Shown in pieces: positions 11,925 through 25,815 of a DNA stretch of 64,000 bases. How positions within the stretch are numbered: position 1 is the stretch's first letter; every line of letters begins with the position of its first letter. The translations under genes and the position numbers were made by a program. The notes under the pieces are model-generated. The model was not told where the DNA came from, did not search any database, and worked only from the letters and a program-made list of their open reading frames with translations. The DNA is taken from the NCBI GenBank assembly GCA_963971575.1, contig OZ020625.1, positions 12,749,646 through 12,813,645 of the forward strand, in the 5' to 3' direction. The DNA comes from Liopterus haemorrhoidalis. Its lineage: Eukaryota > Arthropoda > Insecta > Coleoptera > Dytiscidae.

Positions 11925-13735
11925 ATCCAATCAAAAAATTGTGTTTGGATAAAAGATTTGTCTTCTTATTTCCAACAACATTTATAATACCTTTTTTACT
12001 GTAAAGTTAATAATAAGGGAGTTAACTAAATTTTAACCACAAAATGGTTTTCCCGCCATAACTCTTTAAATATTTATCCAATCAAAGAATTGTTTTTGGA
12101 TAAAAGATTTGTCTTCTTATTTCCAACAACATTTATTATACGTTTTTTACTGTAAAATTATTAATAAGGGAGTTAACTAAATTTTAACCACAAAATGGTT
12201 TTCCCGCCATAACTCTTTAAATATTTATCCAATCAAAAAATTGTGTTTGGATAAAAGATTTGTCTTCTTATTTCCAACAACATTTATAATACGTTTTTTA
12301 CTGTAAAGTTAATAATAAGGGAGTTAACTAAATTTTAACCACAAAATGGTTTTCCCGCCATAACTCTTTAAATATTTATCCAATCAAAGAATTGTTTTTG
12401 GATAAAAGATTTGTCTTCTTATTTCCAACAACATTTATTATACGTTTTTTACTGTAAAATTATTAATAAGGGAGTTAACTAAATTTTAACCACAAAATGG
12501 TTTTCCCGCCATAACTCTTTAAATATTTATCCAATCAAAAAATTGTGTTGGGATAAAAGATTTGTCGTCTCATTTCCAACAACATTTACAATACATTTTT
12601 GACTGTAAAGTTAATAATAAGGGAGTTAACTAAATTTTAACCTCAAAATAGTTTTCCCGCCATAACTCTTTGAATATTTATCCAATCAAAAAATTGTTTT
12701 TGGATAAAAGATTTGTCTTCTTATTTCCAACAACATTTATAATACGTTTTTACTGTAAAGTTATTAATAAGGGAGTTAACTAAATTTTAACCACAAATTG
12801 GTTTTCCCGCCATAACTCTTTAAATATTTATCCAATCAAAAAATTGTGTTTGGATAAAAGATTTGTCGTCTCATTTCCAACAACATTTACACTACATTTT
12901 TGACTGTAAAGTTAATAATAAGGGAGTTAACTAAATTTTAACCACAAAATGGTTTTCCCGGCATAACTCTTTAAATATTTATCCAATCAAAGAATTGTTT
13001 TTGGATAAAAGATTTGTCTTCTTATTTCCAACAACATTTATTATACGTTTTTTACTGTAAAATTATTAATAAGGGAGTTAACTAAATTTTAACCACAAAA
13101 TGGTTTTCCCGCCATAACTCTTTAAATATTTATCCAATCAAAAAATTGTGTTTGGATAAAAGATTTGTCTTCTTATTTCCAACAACATTTATCATACGTT
13201 TTTTACTGTAAAGTTATTAATAAGGGAGTTAACTAAATTTTAACCACAAAATGGTTTTCCCGCCATAACTCTTTGAATATTTATCCAATCAAAAAATTGT
13301 TTTTGGATAAAAGATTTGTCTTCTTATTTCCAACAACATTTATAATACGTTTTTTACTGTAAAGTTATTAATAAGGGAGTTAACTAAATTTTAACCACAA
13401 ATTGGTTTTCCCGCCATAACTCTTTAAATATTTATCCAATCAAAAAATTGTGTTTGGATAAAAGATTTGTCGTCTCATTTCCAACAACATTTACACTACA
13501 TTTTTGACTGTAAAGTTAATAATAAGGGAGTTAACTAAATTTTAACCACAAAATGGTTTTCCCGGCATAACTCTTTAAATATTTATCCAATCAAAAAATT
13601 GTGTTTGGATAAAAGATTTGTCGTCTCATTTCCAACAACATTTACTATACATTTTTGACTGTAAAGTTAATAATAAGGGAGTTAACTAAATTTTAACCAC
13701 AAAATGGTTTTCCCGCCATAACTCTTTAAATATTT
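11925..13735 (+). repeat. 12-mer repeat (1,811 bp) with partial second copy
   Basis: Starts with the ATACCTTT C-type monomer. It then has two G12 monomers flanking a TTGTGTTTGG C-type, the TTGTGTTGGG G-type, a short monomer (12680), a CAC G-type, a G12 monomer, a TATCATACG C-type, a TATAATACG C-type, and CAC and CTA G-types. The first five monomers recur at 13736-14490 before the order changes. The unit-2 equivalent starts at 42574. Confidence 0.8.
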
Positions 13736-13886
13736 ATCCAATCAAAAAATTGTGTTTGGATAAAAGATTTGTCTTCTTATTTCCAACAACATTTATAATA
13801 CCTTTTTTACTGTAAAGTTAATAATAAGGGAGTTAACTAAATTTTAACCACAAAATGGTTTTCCCGCCATAACTCTTTAAATATTT

Positions 13887-16604
13887 ATCCAATCAAAGAA
13901 TTGTTTTTGGATAAAAGATTTGTCTTCTTATTTCCAACAACATTTATTATACGTTTTTTACTGTAAAATTATTAATAAGGGAGTTAACTAAATTTTAACC
14001 ACAAAATGGTTTTCCCGCCATAACTCTTTAAATATTTATCCAATCAAAAAATTGTGTTTGGATAAAAGATTTGTCTTCTTATTTCCAACAACATTTATAA
14101 TACGTTTTTTACTGTAAAGTTAATAATAAGGGAGTTAACTAAATTTTAACCACAAAATGGTTTTCCCGCCATAACTCTTTAAATATTTATCCAATCAAAG
14201 AATTGTTTTTGGATAAAAGATTTGTCTTCTTATTTCCAACAACATTTATTATACGTTTTTTACTGTAAAATTATTAATAAGGGAGTTAACTAAATTTTAA
14301 CCACAAAATGGTTTTCCCGCCATAACTCTTTAAATATTTATCCAATCAAAAAATTGTGTTGGGATAAAAGATTTGTCGTCTCATTTCCAACAACATTTAC
14401 AATACATTTTTGACTGTAAAGTTAATAATAAGGGAGTTAACTAAATTTTAACCTCAAAATAGTTTTCCCGCCATAACTCTTTGAATATTTATCCAATCAA
14501 AAAATTGTTATTGGATAAAAGATTTGTCTTCTTATTTCCAACAACATTTATAATACGTTTTTTACTGTAAAGTTATTAATAAGGGAGTTAACTAAATTTT
14601 AACCACAAATTGGTTTTCCCGCCATAACTCTTTAAATATTTATCCAATCAAAAAATTGTGTTTGGATAAAAGATTTGTCGTCTCATTTCCAACAACATTT
14701 ACGATACATTTTTGACTGTAAAGTTAATAATAAGAAAGTTAACTAAATTTTAACCTCAAAATAGTTTTCCCGCCATAACTCTTTGAATATTTATCCAATC
14801 AAAAAATTGTTTTGGGATAAGAGATTTGTCTTCTTATTTCCAACAACATTTATTATACGTTTTTTACTGTAAAGTTAATAATAAGGGAGTTAACTAAATT
14901 TTAACCACAAAATGGTTTTCCCGCCATAACTCTTTAAATATTTATCCAATCAAAAAATTGTGTTTGGATAAAAGATTTGTCTTCTTATTTCCAACAACAT
15001 TTATAATACCTTTTTTACTGTAAAGTTAATAATAAGGGAGTTAACTAAATTTTAACCACAAAATGGTTTTCCCGCCATAACTCTTTAAATATTTATCCAA
15101 TCAAAGAATTGTTTTTGGATAAAAGATTTGTCTTCTTATTTCCAACAACATTTATTATACGTTTTTTACTGTAAAATTATTAATAAGGGAGTTAACTAAA
15201 TTTTAACCACAAAATGGTTTTCCCGCCATAACTCTTTAAATATTTATCCAATCAAAAAATTGTGTTTGGATAAAAGATTTGTCTTCTTATTTCCAACAAC
15301 ATTTATAATACGTTTTTTACTGTAAAGTTAATAATAAGGGAGTTAACTAAATTTTAACCACAAAATGGTTTTCCCGCCATAACTCTTTAAATATTTATCC
15401 AATCAAAGAATTGTTTTTGGATAAAAGATTTGTCTTCTTATTTCCAACAACATTTATTATACGTTTTTTACTGTAAAATTATTAATAAGGGAGTTAACTA
15501 AATTTTAACCACAAAATGGTTTTCCCGCCATAACTCTTTAAATATTTATCCAATCAAAGAATTGTTTTTGGATAAAAGATTTGTCTTCTTATTTCCAACA
15601 ACATTTATAATACGTTTTTTACTGTAAAGTTATTAATAAGGGAGTTAACTAAATTTTAACCACAAATTGGTTTTCCCGCCATAACTCTTTAAATATTTAT
15701 CCAATCAAAAAATTGTGTTTGGATAAAAGATTTGTCGTCTCATTTCCAACAACATTTACAATACATTTTTGACTGTAAAGTTAATAATAAGGGAGTTAAC
15801 TAAATTTTAACCACAAAATTGTTTTCCCGCCATAACTCTTTGAATATTTATCCAATCAAAAAATTGTTTTTGGATAAAAGATTTGTCTTCTTATTTCCAA
15901 CAACATTTATTATACGTTTTTTACTGTAAAGTTAATAATAAGGGAGTTAACTAAATTTTAACCTCAAAATAGTTTTCCCGCCATAACTCTTTGAATATTT
16001 ATCCAATCAAAAAATTGTTATTGGATAAAAGATTTGTCTTCTTATTTCCAACAACATTTATTATACGTTTTTTACTGTAAAGTTATTAATAAGGGAGTTA
16101 ACTAAATTTTAACCACAAAATGGTTTTCCCGCCATAACTCTTTGAATATTTATCCAATCAAAAAATTGTTTTTGGATAAAAGATTTGTCTTCTTATTTCC
16201 AACAACATTTATAATACGTTTTTTACTGTAAAATTATTAATAAGGGAGTTAACTAAATTTTAACCACAAAATGGTTTTCCCGCCATAACTCTTTAAATAT
16301 TTATCCAATCAAAAAATTGTGTTTGGATAAAAGATTTGTCTTCTTATTTCCAACAACATTTATAATACGTTTTTTACTGTAAAGTTAATAATAAGGGAGT
16401 TAACTAAATTTTAACCACAAAATGGTTTTCCCGCCATAACTCTTTAAATATTTATCCAATCAAAGAATTGTTTTTGGATAAAAGATTTGTCTTCTTATTT
16501 CCAACAACATTTATAATACGTTTTTTACTGTAAAGTTATTAATAAGGGAGTTAACTAAATTTTAACCACAAAATGGTTTTCCCGCCATAACTCTTTGAAT
16601 ATTT
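13887..16604 (+). repeat. 18-mer repeat, copy 1 (2,718 bp)
   Basis: The rare CGATACAT (14702) and GGGATAAGAG (near 14816) variants recur 2,718 bp later, at 17420 and near 17534, which is exactly 18 monomers. The monomer order matches from 13887 to about 16151. The unit-2 equivalent starts at 44536. Confidence 0.86.
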
Positions 16605-18869
16605 ATCCAATCAAAAAATTGTTTTTGGATAAAAGATTTGTCTTCTTATTTCCAACAACATTTATTATACGTTTTTTACTGTAAAATTATTAATAAGGGA
16701 GTTAACTAAATTTTAACCACAAAATGGTTTTCCCGCCATAACTCTTTAAATATTTATCCAATCAAAAAATTGTGTTTGGATAAAAGATTTGTCTTCTTAT
16801 TTCCAACAACATTTATAATACGTTTTTTACTGTAAAGTTAATAATAAGGGAGTTAACTAAATTTTAACCACAAAATGGTTTTCCCGCCATAACTCTTTAA
16901 ATATTTATCCAATCAAAGAATTGTTTTTGGATAAAAGATTTGTCTTCTTATTTCCAACAACATTTATTATACGTTTTTTACTGTAAAATTATTAATAAGG
17001 GAGTTAACTAAATTTTAACCACAAAATGGTTTTCCCGCCATAACTCTTTAAATATTTATCCAATCAAAAAATTGTGTTGGGATAAAAGATTTGTCGTCTC
17101 ATTTCCAACAACATTTACAATACATTTTTGACTGTAAAGTTAATAATAAGGGAGTTAACTAAATTTTAACCTCAAAATAGTTTTCCCGCCATAACTCTTT
17201 GAATATTTATCCAATCAAAAAATTGTTATTGGATAAAAGATTTGTCTTCTTATTTCCAACAACATTTATAATACGTTTTTTACTGTAAAGTTATTAATAA
17301 GGGAGTTAACTAAATTTTAACCACAAATTGGTTTTCCCGCCATAACTCTTTAAATATTTATCCAATCAAAAAATTGTGTTTGGATAAAAGATTTGTCGTC
17401 TCATTTCCAACAACATTTACGATACATTTTTGACTGTAAAGTTAATAATAAGAAAGTTAACTAAATTTTAACCTCAAAATAGTTTTCCCGCCATAACTCT
17501 TTGAATATTTATCCAATCAAAAAATTGTTTTGGGATAAGAGATTTGTCTTCTTATTTCCAACAACATTTATTATACGTTTTTTACTGTAAAGTTAATAAT
17601 AAGGGAGTTAACTAAATTTTAACCACAAAATGGTTTTCCCGCCATAACTCTTTAAATATTTATCCAATCAAAAAATTGTGTTTGGATAAAAGATTTGTCT
17701 TCTTATTTCCAACAACATTTATAATACCTTTTTTACTGTAAAGTTAATAATAAGGGAGTTAACTAAATTTTAACCACAAAATGGTTTTCCCGCCATAACT
17801 CTTTAAATATTTATCCAATCAAAGAATTGTTTTTGGATAAAAGATTTGTCTTCTTATTTCCAACAACATTTATTATACGTTTTTTACTGTAAAATTATTA
17901 ATAAGGGAGTTAACTAAATTTTAACCACAAAATGGTTTTCCCGCCATAACTCTTTAAATATTTATCCAATCAAAAAATTGTGTTTGGATAAAAGATTTGT
18001 CTTCTTATTTCCAACAACATTTATAATACGTTTTTTACTGTAAAGTTAATAATAAGGGAGTTAACTAAATTTTAACCACAAAATGGTTTTCCCGCCATAA
18101 CTCTTTAAATATTTATCCAATCAAAGAATTGTTTTTGGATAAAAGATTTGTCTTCTTATTTCCAACAACATTTATTATACGTTTTTTACTGTAAAATTAT
18201 TAATAAGGGAGTTAACTAAATTTTAACCACAAAATGGTTTTCCCGCCATAACTCTTTAAATATTTATCCAATCAAAGAATTGTTTTTGGATAAAAGATTT
18301 GTCTTCTTATTTCCAACAACATTTATAATACGTTTTTTACTGTAAAGTTATTAATAAGGGAGTTAACTAAATTTTAACCACAAATTGGTTTTCCCGCCAT
18401 AACTCTTTAAATATTTATCCAATCAAAAAATTGTGTTTGGATAAAAGATTTGTCGTCTCATTTCCAACAACATTTACAATACATTTTTGACTGTAAAGTT
18501 AATAATAAGGGAGTTAACTAAATTTTAACCACAAAATTGTTTTCCCGCCATAACTCTTTGAATATTTATCCAATCAAAAAATTGTTTTTGGATAAAAGAT
18601 TTGTCTTCTTATTTCCAACAACATTTATTATACGTTTTTTACTGTAAAGTTAATAATAAGGGAGTTAACTAAATTTTAACCTCAAAATAGTTTTCCCGCC
18701 ATAACTCTTTGAATATTTATCCAATCAAAAAATTGTTATTGGATAAAAGATTTGTCTTCTTATTTCCAACAACATTTATTATACGTTTTTTACTGTAAAG
18801 TTATTAATAAGGGAGTTAACTAAATTTTAACCACAAAATGGTTTTCCCGCCATAACTCTTTGAATATTT
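16605..18869 (+). repeat. 18-mer repeat, copy 2 (partial, 15 monomers)
   Basis: Follows copy 1 directly. Its first monomer has A12 where copy 1 has G12, the same chimeric state seen at other duplication edges. Correspondence stops at 18870, where a monomer with GTTATT and AAATTGG replaces one with AATTATT and AAATGG (16152). The unit-2 equivalent is 47254-49518. Confidence 0.84.
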
Positions 18870-19322
18870 ATCCAATCAAAAAATTGTTTTTGGATAAAAG
18901 ATTTGTCTTCTTATTTCCAACAACATTTATAATACGTTTTTTACTGTAAAGTTATTAATAAGGGAGTTAACTAAATTTTAACCACAAATTGGTTTTCCCG
19001 CCATAACTCTTTAAATATTTATCCAATCAAAAAATTGTGTTTGGATAAAAGATTTGTCGTCTCATTTCCAACAACATTTACACTACATTTTTGACTGTAA
19101 AGTTAATAATAAGGGAGTTAACTAACATTTAACCACAAAATGGTTTTCCCGGCATAACTCTTTAAATATTTATCCAATCAAAAAATTGTGTTTGGATAAA
19201 AGATTTGTCGTCTCATTTCCAACAACATTTACTATACATTTTTGACTGTAAAGTTAATAATAAGGGAGTTAACTAAATTTTAACCACAAAATGGTTTTCC
19301 CGCCATAACTCTTTAAATATTT

Positions 19323-21738
19323 ATCCAATCAAAAAATTGTGTTTGGATAAAAGATTTGTCTTCTTATTTCCAACAACATTTATAATACCTTTTTTACTGT
19401 AAAGTTAATAATAAGGGAGTTAACTAAATTTTAACCACAAAATGGTTTTCCCGCCATAACTCTTTAAATATTTATCCAATCAAAGAATTGTTTTTGGATA
19501 AAAGATTTGTCTTCTTATTTCCAACAACATTTATTATACGTTTTTTACTGTAAAATTATTAATAAGGGAGTTAACTAAATTTTAACCACAAAATGGTTTT
19601 CCCGCCATAACTCTTTAAATATTTATCCAATCAAAAAATTGTGTTTGGATAAAAGATTTGTCTTCTTATTTCCAACAACATTTATAATACGTTTTTTACT
19701 GTAAAGTTAATAATAAGGGAGTTAACTAAATTTTAACCACAAAATGGTTTTCCCGCCATAACTCTTTAAATATTTATCCAATCAAAGAATTGTTTTTGGA
19801 TAAAAGATTTGTCTTCTTATTTCCAACAACATTTATTATACGTTTTTTACTGTAAAATTATTAATAAGGGAGTTAACTAAATTTTAACCACAAAATGGTT
19901 TTCCCGCCATAACTCTTTAAATATTTATCCAATCAAAAAATTGTGTTGGGATAAAAGATTTGTCGTCTCATTTCCAACAACATTTACAATACATTTTTGA
20001 CTGTAAAGTTAATAATAAGGGAGTTAACTAAATTTTAACCTCAAAATAGTTTTCCCGCCATAACTCTTTGAATATTTATCCAATCAAAAAATTGTTTTTG
20101 GATAAAAGATTTGTCTTCTTATTTCCAACAACATTTATAATACGTTTTTTACTGTAAAGTTATTAATAAGGGAGTTAACTAAATTTTAACCACAAATTGG
20201 TTTTCCCGCCATAACTCTTTAAATATTTATCCAATCAAAAAATTGTGTTTGGATAAAAGATTTGTCGTCTCATTTCCAACAACATTTACAAAACATTTTT
20301 GACTGTAAAGTTAATAATAAGAAAGTTAACTAAATTTTAACCTCAAAATAGTTTTCCCGCCATAACTCTTTGAATATTTATCCAATCAAAAAATTGTTTT
20401 GGGATAAAAGATTTGTCTTCTTATTTCCAACAACATTTATTATACGTTTTTTACTGTAAAGTTAATAATAAGGGAGTTAACTAAATTTTAACCACAAAAT
20501 GGTTTTCCCGCCATAACTCTTTAAATATTTATCCAATCAAAAAATTGTGTTTGGATAAAAGATTTGTCTTCTTATTTCCAACAACATTTATAATACCTTT
20601 TTTACTGTAAAGTTAATAATAAGGGAGTTAACTAAATTTTAACCACAAAATGGTTTTCCCGCCATAACTCTTTAAATATTTATCCAATCAAAGAATTGTT
20701 TTTGGATAAAAGATTTGTCTTCTTATTTCCAACAACATTTATTATACGTTTTTTACTGTAAAATTATTAATAAGGGAGTTAACTAAATTTTAACCACAAA
20801 ATGGTTTTCCCGCCATAACTCTTTAAATATTTATCCAATCAAAAAATTGTGTTTGGATAAAAGATTTGTCTTCTTATTTCCAACAACATTTATAATACGT
20901 TTTTTACTGTAAAGTTAATAATAAGGGAGTTAACTAAATTTTAACCACAAAATGGTTTTCCCGCCATAACTCTTTAAATATTTATCCAATCAAAGAATTG
21001 TTTTTGGATAAAAGATTTGTCTTCTTATTTCCAACAACATTTATTATACGTTTTTTACTGTAAAATTATTAATAAGGGAGTTAACTAAATTTTAACCACA
21101 AAATGGTTTTCCCGCCATAACTCTTTAAATATTTATCCAATCAAAAAATTGTGTTGGGATAAAAGATTTGTCGTCTCATTTCCAACAACATTTACAATAC
21201 ATTTTTGACTGTAAAGTTAATAATAAGGGAGTTAACTAAATTTTAACCTCAAAATAGTTTTCCCGCCATAACTCTTTGAATATTTATCCAATCAAAAAAT
21301 TGTTTTTGGATAAAAGATTTGTCTTCTTATTTCCAACAACATTTATAATACGTTTTTTACTGTAAAGTTATTAATAAGGGAGTTAACTAAATTTTAACCA
21401 CAAATTGGTTTTCCCGCCATAACTCTTTAAATATTTATCCAATCAAAAAATTGTGTTTGGATAAAAGATTTGTCGTCTCATTTCCAACAACATTTACGAT
21501 ACATTTTTGACTGTAAAGTTAATAATAAGAAAGTTAACTAAATTTTAACCTCAAAATAGTTTTCCCGCCATAACTCTTTGAATATTTATCCAATCAAAAA
21601 ATTGTTTTGGGATAAAAGATTTGTCTTCTTATTTCCAACAACATTTATTATACGTTTTTTACTGTAAAGTTATTAATAAGGGAGTTAACTAAATTTTAAC
21701 CACAAAATGGTTTTCCCGCCATAACTCTTTAAATATTT
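19323..21738 (+). repeat. 8-mer tandem pair (2 x 1,208 bp)
   Basis: Two copies start at 19323 and 20531. Each is an ATACCTTT C-type, a G12, a TATAATACG C-type, a G12, a TTGTGTTGGG G-type, a C-type with AAATTGG, a G-type with AATAAGAAAG, and a TTTTGGGATAA C-type. They differ at the seventh monomer (CAAAACAT in the first, CGATACAT in the second) and in the eighth (GTTAAT against GTTATT). Unit-2 equivalents are at 49972-52387. Confidence 0.82.
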
Positions 21739-22040
21739 ATCCAATCAAAAAATTGTGTTGGGATAAAAGATTTGTCGTCTCATTTCCAACAACATTTACA
21801 ATACATTTTTGACTGTAAAGTTAATAATAAGGGAGTTAACTAAATTTTAACCACAAAATGGTTTTCCCGCCATAACTCTTTAAATATTTATCCAATCAAA
21901 AAATTGTGTTTGGATAAAAGATTTGTCGTCTCATTTCCAACAACATTTACTATACATTTTTGACTGTAAAGTTAATAATAAGGGAGTTAACTAAATTTTA
22001 ACCACAAAATGGTTTTCCCGCCATAACTCTTTAAATATTT

Positions 22041-23399
22041 ATCCAATCAAAAAATTGTGTTGGGATAAAAGATTTGTCGTCTCATTTCCAACAACATTTA
22101 CTGTACATTTTTGACTGTAAAGTTAATAATAAGGGAGTTAACTAAATTTTAACCACAAAATGGTTTTCCCGGTATAACTCTTTAAATATTTATCCAATCA
22201 AAAAATTGTTTTTGGATAAAAGATTTGTCTTCTTATTTCCAACAATATTTATAATACGTTTTTTACTGTTAAATTATTAATAAGGGAGTTAACTAAATTT
22301 TAACCACAAAATGGTTTTCCCGCCATAACTCTTTAAATATTTATCCAATCAAAAAATTGTGTTTGGATAAAAGATTTGTCGTCTCATTTCCAACAACATT
22401 TACTATACATTTTTGACTGTAAAGTTAATAATAATGGAGTTAACTAAATTTTAACCACAAAATGGTTTTCCCGCCATAACTCTTTAAATATTTATCCAAT
22501 CAAAAAATTGTGTTTGGATAAAAGATTTGTCTTCTTATTTCCAACAACATTTATAATACGTTTTTTACTGTAAAGTTAATAATAAGGGAGTTAACTAAAT
22601 TTTAACCACAAAATGGTTTTCCCGCCATAACTCTTTAAATATTTATCCAATCAAAGAATTGTTTTTGGATAAAATATTTGTCTTCTTATTTCCAACAACA
22701 TTTATTATACGTTTTTTACTGTAAAATTATTAATAAGGGAGTTAACTAAATTTTAACCACAAAATGGTTTTCCCGCCATAACTCTTTAAATATTTATCCA
22801 ATCAAAAAATTGTGTGTGGATAAAAGATTTGTCGTCTCATTTCCAACAACATTTACTATACATTTTTGACTGTAAAGTTAATAATAAGGGAGTTAACTAA
22901 ATTTTAACCTCAAAATAGTTTTCCCGCCATAACTCTTTGAATATTTATCCAATCAAAAAATTGTTTTTGGATAAAAGATTTGTCTTCCTATTTCCAACAA
23001 CATTTTTAATACGTTTTTTACTGTAAAGTTATTAATAAGGGAGTTAACTAAATTTTAACCACAAAATGGTTTTCCCGCCATAACTCTTTAAATATTTATC
23101 CAATCAAAAAATTGTGTTTGGATAAAAGATTTGTCGTCTCATTTCCAACAACATTTACTATACATTTTTGACTGTGAAGTTAATAATAAGGGAGTTAACT
23201 AAATTTTAACCACAAAATGGTTTTCCCGCCATAACTCTTTAAATATTTATCCAATCAAAGAATTGTTTTTGGATAAAATATTTGTCTTCTTATTTCCAAC
23301 AACATTTATTATACGTTTTTTACTGTAAAATTATTAATAAGGGAGTTAACTAAATTTTAACCACAAAATGGTTTTCCCGCCATAACTCTTTAAATATTT
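22041..23399 (+). repeat. Cluster of diverged monomers
   Basis: Nine consecutive monomers hold most of the rare substitutions of the unit: CTGTACAT (22101), CCCGGTAT (22171), CAATATTT and CTGTTAAATT in the 22192 monomer, AATAATGGAG near 22434, AAAATATTT in the 22645 and 23249 monomers, TTGTGTGTGG at 22796, CTTCCTATTT and CATTTTTAAT in the 22947 monomer, and CTGTGAAG near 23175. Period and orientation are unchanged. It may be an older, less homogenised patch. It is copied in part at 32762-33516 and in full at 52690-54048. Confidence 0.8.
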
Positions 23400-25815
23400 A
23401 TCCAATCAAAAAATTGTGTTGGGATAAAAGATTTGTCGTCTCATTTCCAACAACATTTACAATACATTTTTGACTGTAAAGTTAATAATAAGGGAGTTAA
23501 CTAAATTTTAACCTCAAAATAGTTTTCCCGCCATAACTCTTTGAATATTTATCCAATCAAAAAATTGTTTTTGGATAAAAGATTTGTCTTCTTATTTCCA
23601 ACAACATTTATAATACGTTTTTTACTGTAAAGTTATTAATAAGGGAGTTAACTAAATTTTAACCACAAATTGGTTTTCCCGCCATAACTCTTTAAATATT
23701 TATCCAATCAAAAAATTGTGTTTGGATAAAAGATTTGTCGTCTCATTTCCAACAACATTTACGATACATTTTTGACTGTAAAGTTAATAATAAGAAAGTT
23801 AACTAAATTTTAACCTCAAAATAGTTTTCCCGCCATAACTCTTTGAATATTTATCCAATCAAAAAATTGTTTTGGGATAAAAGATTTGTCTTCTTATTTC
23901 CAACAACATTTATTATACGTTTTTTACTGTAAAGTTAATAATAAGGGAGTTAACTAAATTTTAACCACAAAATGGTTTTCCCGCCATAACTCTTTAAATA
24001 TTTATCCAATCAAAAAATTGTGTTTGGATAAAAGATTTGTCGTCTCATTTCCAACAACATTTACTATACATTTTTGACTGTAAAGTTAATAATAAGGGAG
24101 TTAACTAAATTTTAACCACAAAATGGTTTTCCCGCCATAACTCTTTAAATATTTATCCAATCAAAAAATTGTGTTTGGATAAAAGATTTGTCTTCTTATT
24201 TCCAACAACATTTATTATACGTTTTTTACTGTAAAGTTAATAATAAGGGAGTTAACTAAATTTTAACCACAAAATGGTTTTCCCGCCATAACTCTTTAAA
24301 TATTTATCCAATCAAAAAATTGTGTTTGGATAAAAGATTTGTCGTCTCATTTCCAACAACATTTACTATACATTTTTGACTGTAAAGTTAATAATAAGAA
24401 AGTTAACTAAATTTTAACCTCAAAATAGTTTTCCCGCCATAACTCTTTGAATATTTATCCAATCAAAAAATTGTTTTGGGATAAAAGATTTGTCTTCTTA
24501 TTTCCAACAACATTTATTATACGTTTTTTACTGTAAAGTTAATAATAAGGGAGTTAACTAAATTTTAACCTCAAAATAGTTTTGCCGCCATAACTCTTTG
24601 AATATTTATCCAATCAAAAAATTGTTATTGGATAAAAGATTTGTCTTCTTATTTCCAACAACATTTATAATACGTTTTTTACTGTAAAGTTAATAATAAG
24701 GGAGTTAACTAAATTTTAACCACAAAATGGTTTTCCCGCCATAACTCTTTAAATATTTATCCAATCAAAGAATTGTTTTTGGATAAAAGATTTGTCTTCT
24801 TATTTCCAACAACATTTATTATACGTTTTTTACTGTAAAATTATTAATAAGGGAGTTAACTAAATTTTAACCACAAAATGGTTTTCCCGCCATAACTCTT
24901 TAAATATTTATCCAATCAAAAAATTGTGTTGGGATAAAAGATTTGTCGTCTCATTTCCAACAACATTTACAATACATTTTTGACTGTAAAGTTAATAATA
25001 AGGGAGTTAACTAAATTTTAACCTCAAAATAGTTTTCCCGCCATAACTCTTTGAATATTTATCCAATCAAAAAATTGTTTTTGGATAAAAGATTTGTCTT
25101 CTTATTTCCAACAACATTTATAATACGTTTTTTACTGTAAAGTTATTAATAAGGGAGTTAACTAAATTTTAACCACAAATTGGTTTTCCCGCCATAACTC
25201 TTTAAATATTTATCCAATCAAAAAATTGTGTTTGGATAAAAGATTTGTCGTCTCATTTCCAACAACATTTACAAAACATTTTTGACTGTAAAGTTAATAA
25301 TAAGAAAGTTAACTAAATTTTAACCTCAAAATAGTTTTCCCGCCATAACTCTTTGAATATTTATCCAATCAAAAAATTGTTTTGGGATAAAAGATTTGTC
25401 TTCTTGTTTCCAACAACATTTATTATACGTTTTTTACTGTAAAGTTAATAATAAGGGAGTTAACTAAATTTTAACCACAAAATGGTTTTCCCGCCATAAC
25501 TCTTTAAATATTTATCCAATCAAAAAATTGTGTTGGGATAAAAGATTTGTCGTCTCATTTCCAACAACATTTACAATACATTTTTGACTGTAAAGTTAAT
25601 AATAAGGGAGTTAACTAAATTTTAACCTCAAAATAGTTTTCCCGCCATAACTCTTTGAATATTTATCCAATCAAAAAATTGTTTTTGGATAAAAGATTTG
25701 TCTTCTTATTTCCAACAACATTTATAATACGTTTTTTACTGTAAAGTTATTAATAAGGGAGTTAACTAAATTTTAACCACAAAATGGTTTTCCCGCCATA
25801 ACTCTTTGAATATTT

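Larger units (their letters stand above)
15095..25815 (+). repeat. 71-mer repeat, copy A (10,721 bp)
   Basis: ACTAACATTT (19121, 29842), CTGTACAT (22101, 32822) and CGATACAT (17420, 28141) each recur at 10,721 bp, which is 71 x 151 with no indel. Left correspondence begins within the monomer at 15095 (G12 here, A12 at 25816). Copy A contains an 8-mer pair and the diverged cluster at 22041-23399. I noticed no other difference from copy B over the shared 7.7 kb, though I did not compare every base. Confidence 0.88.

Noticed and set aside
21739..23399. Insertion of a foreign element in the variant-rich region
   Set aside because: Every monomer there keeps the 151-bp length and orientation. Only substitutions are raised.
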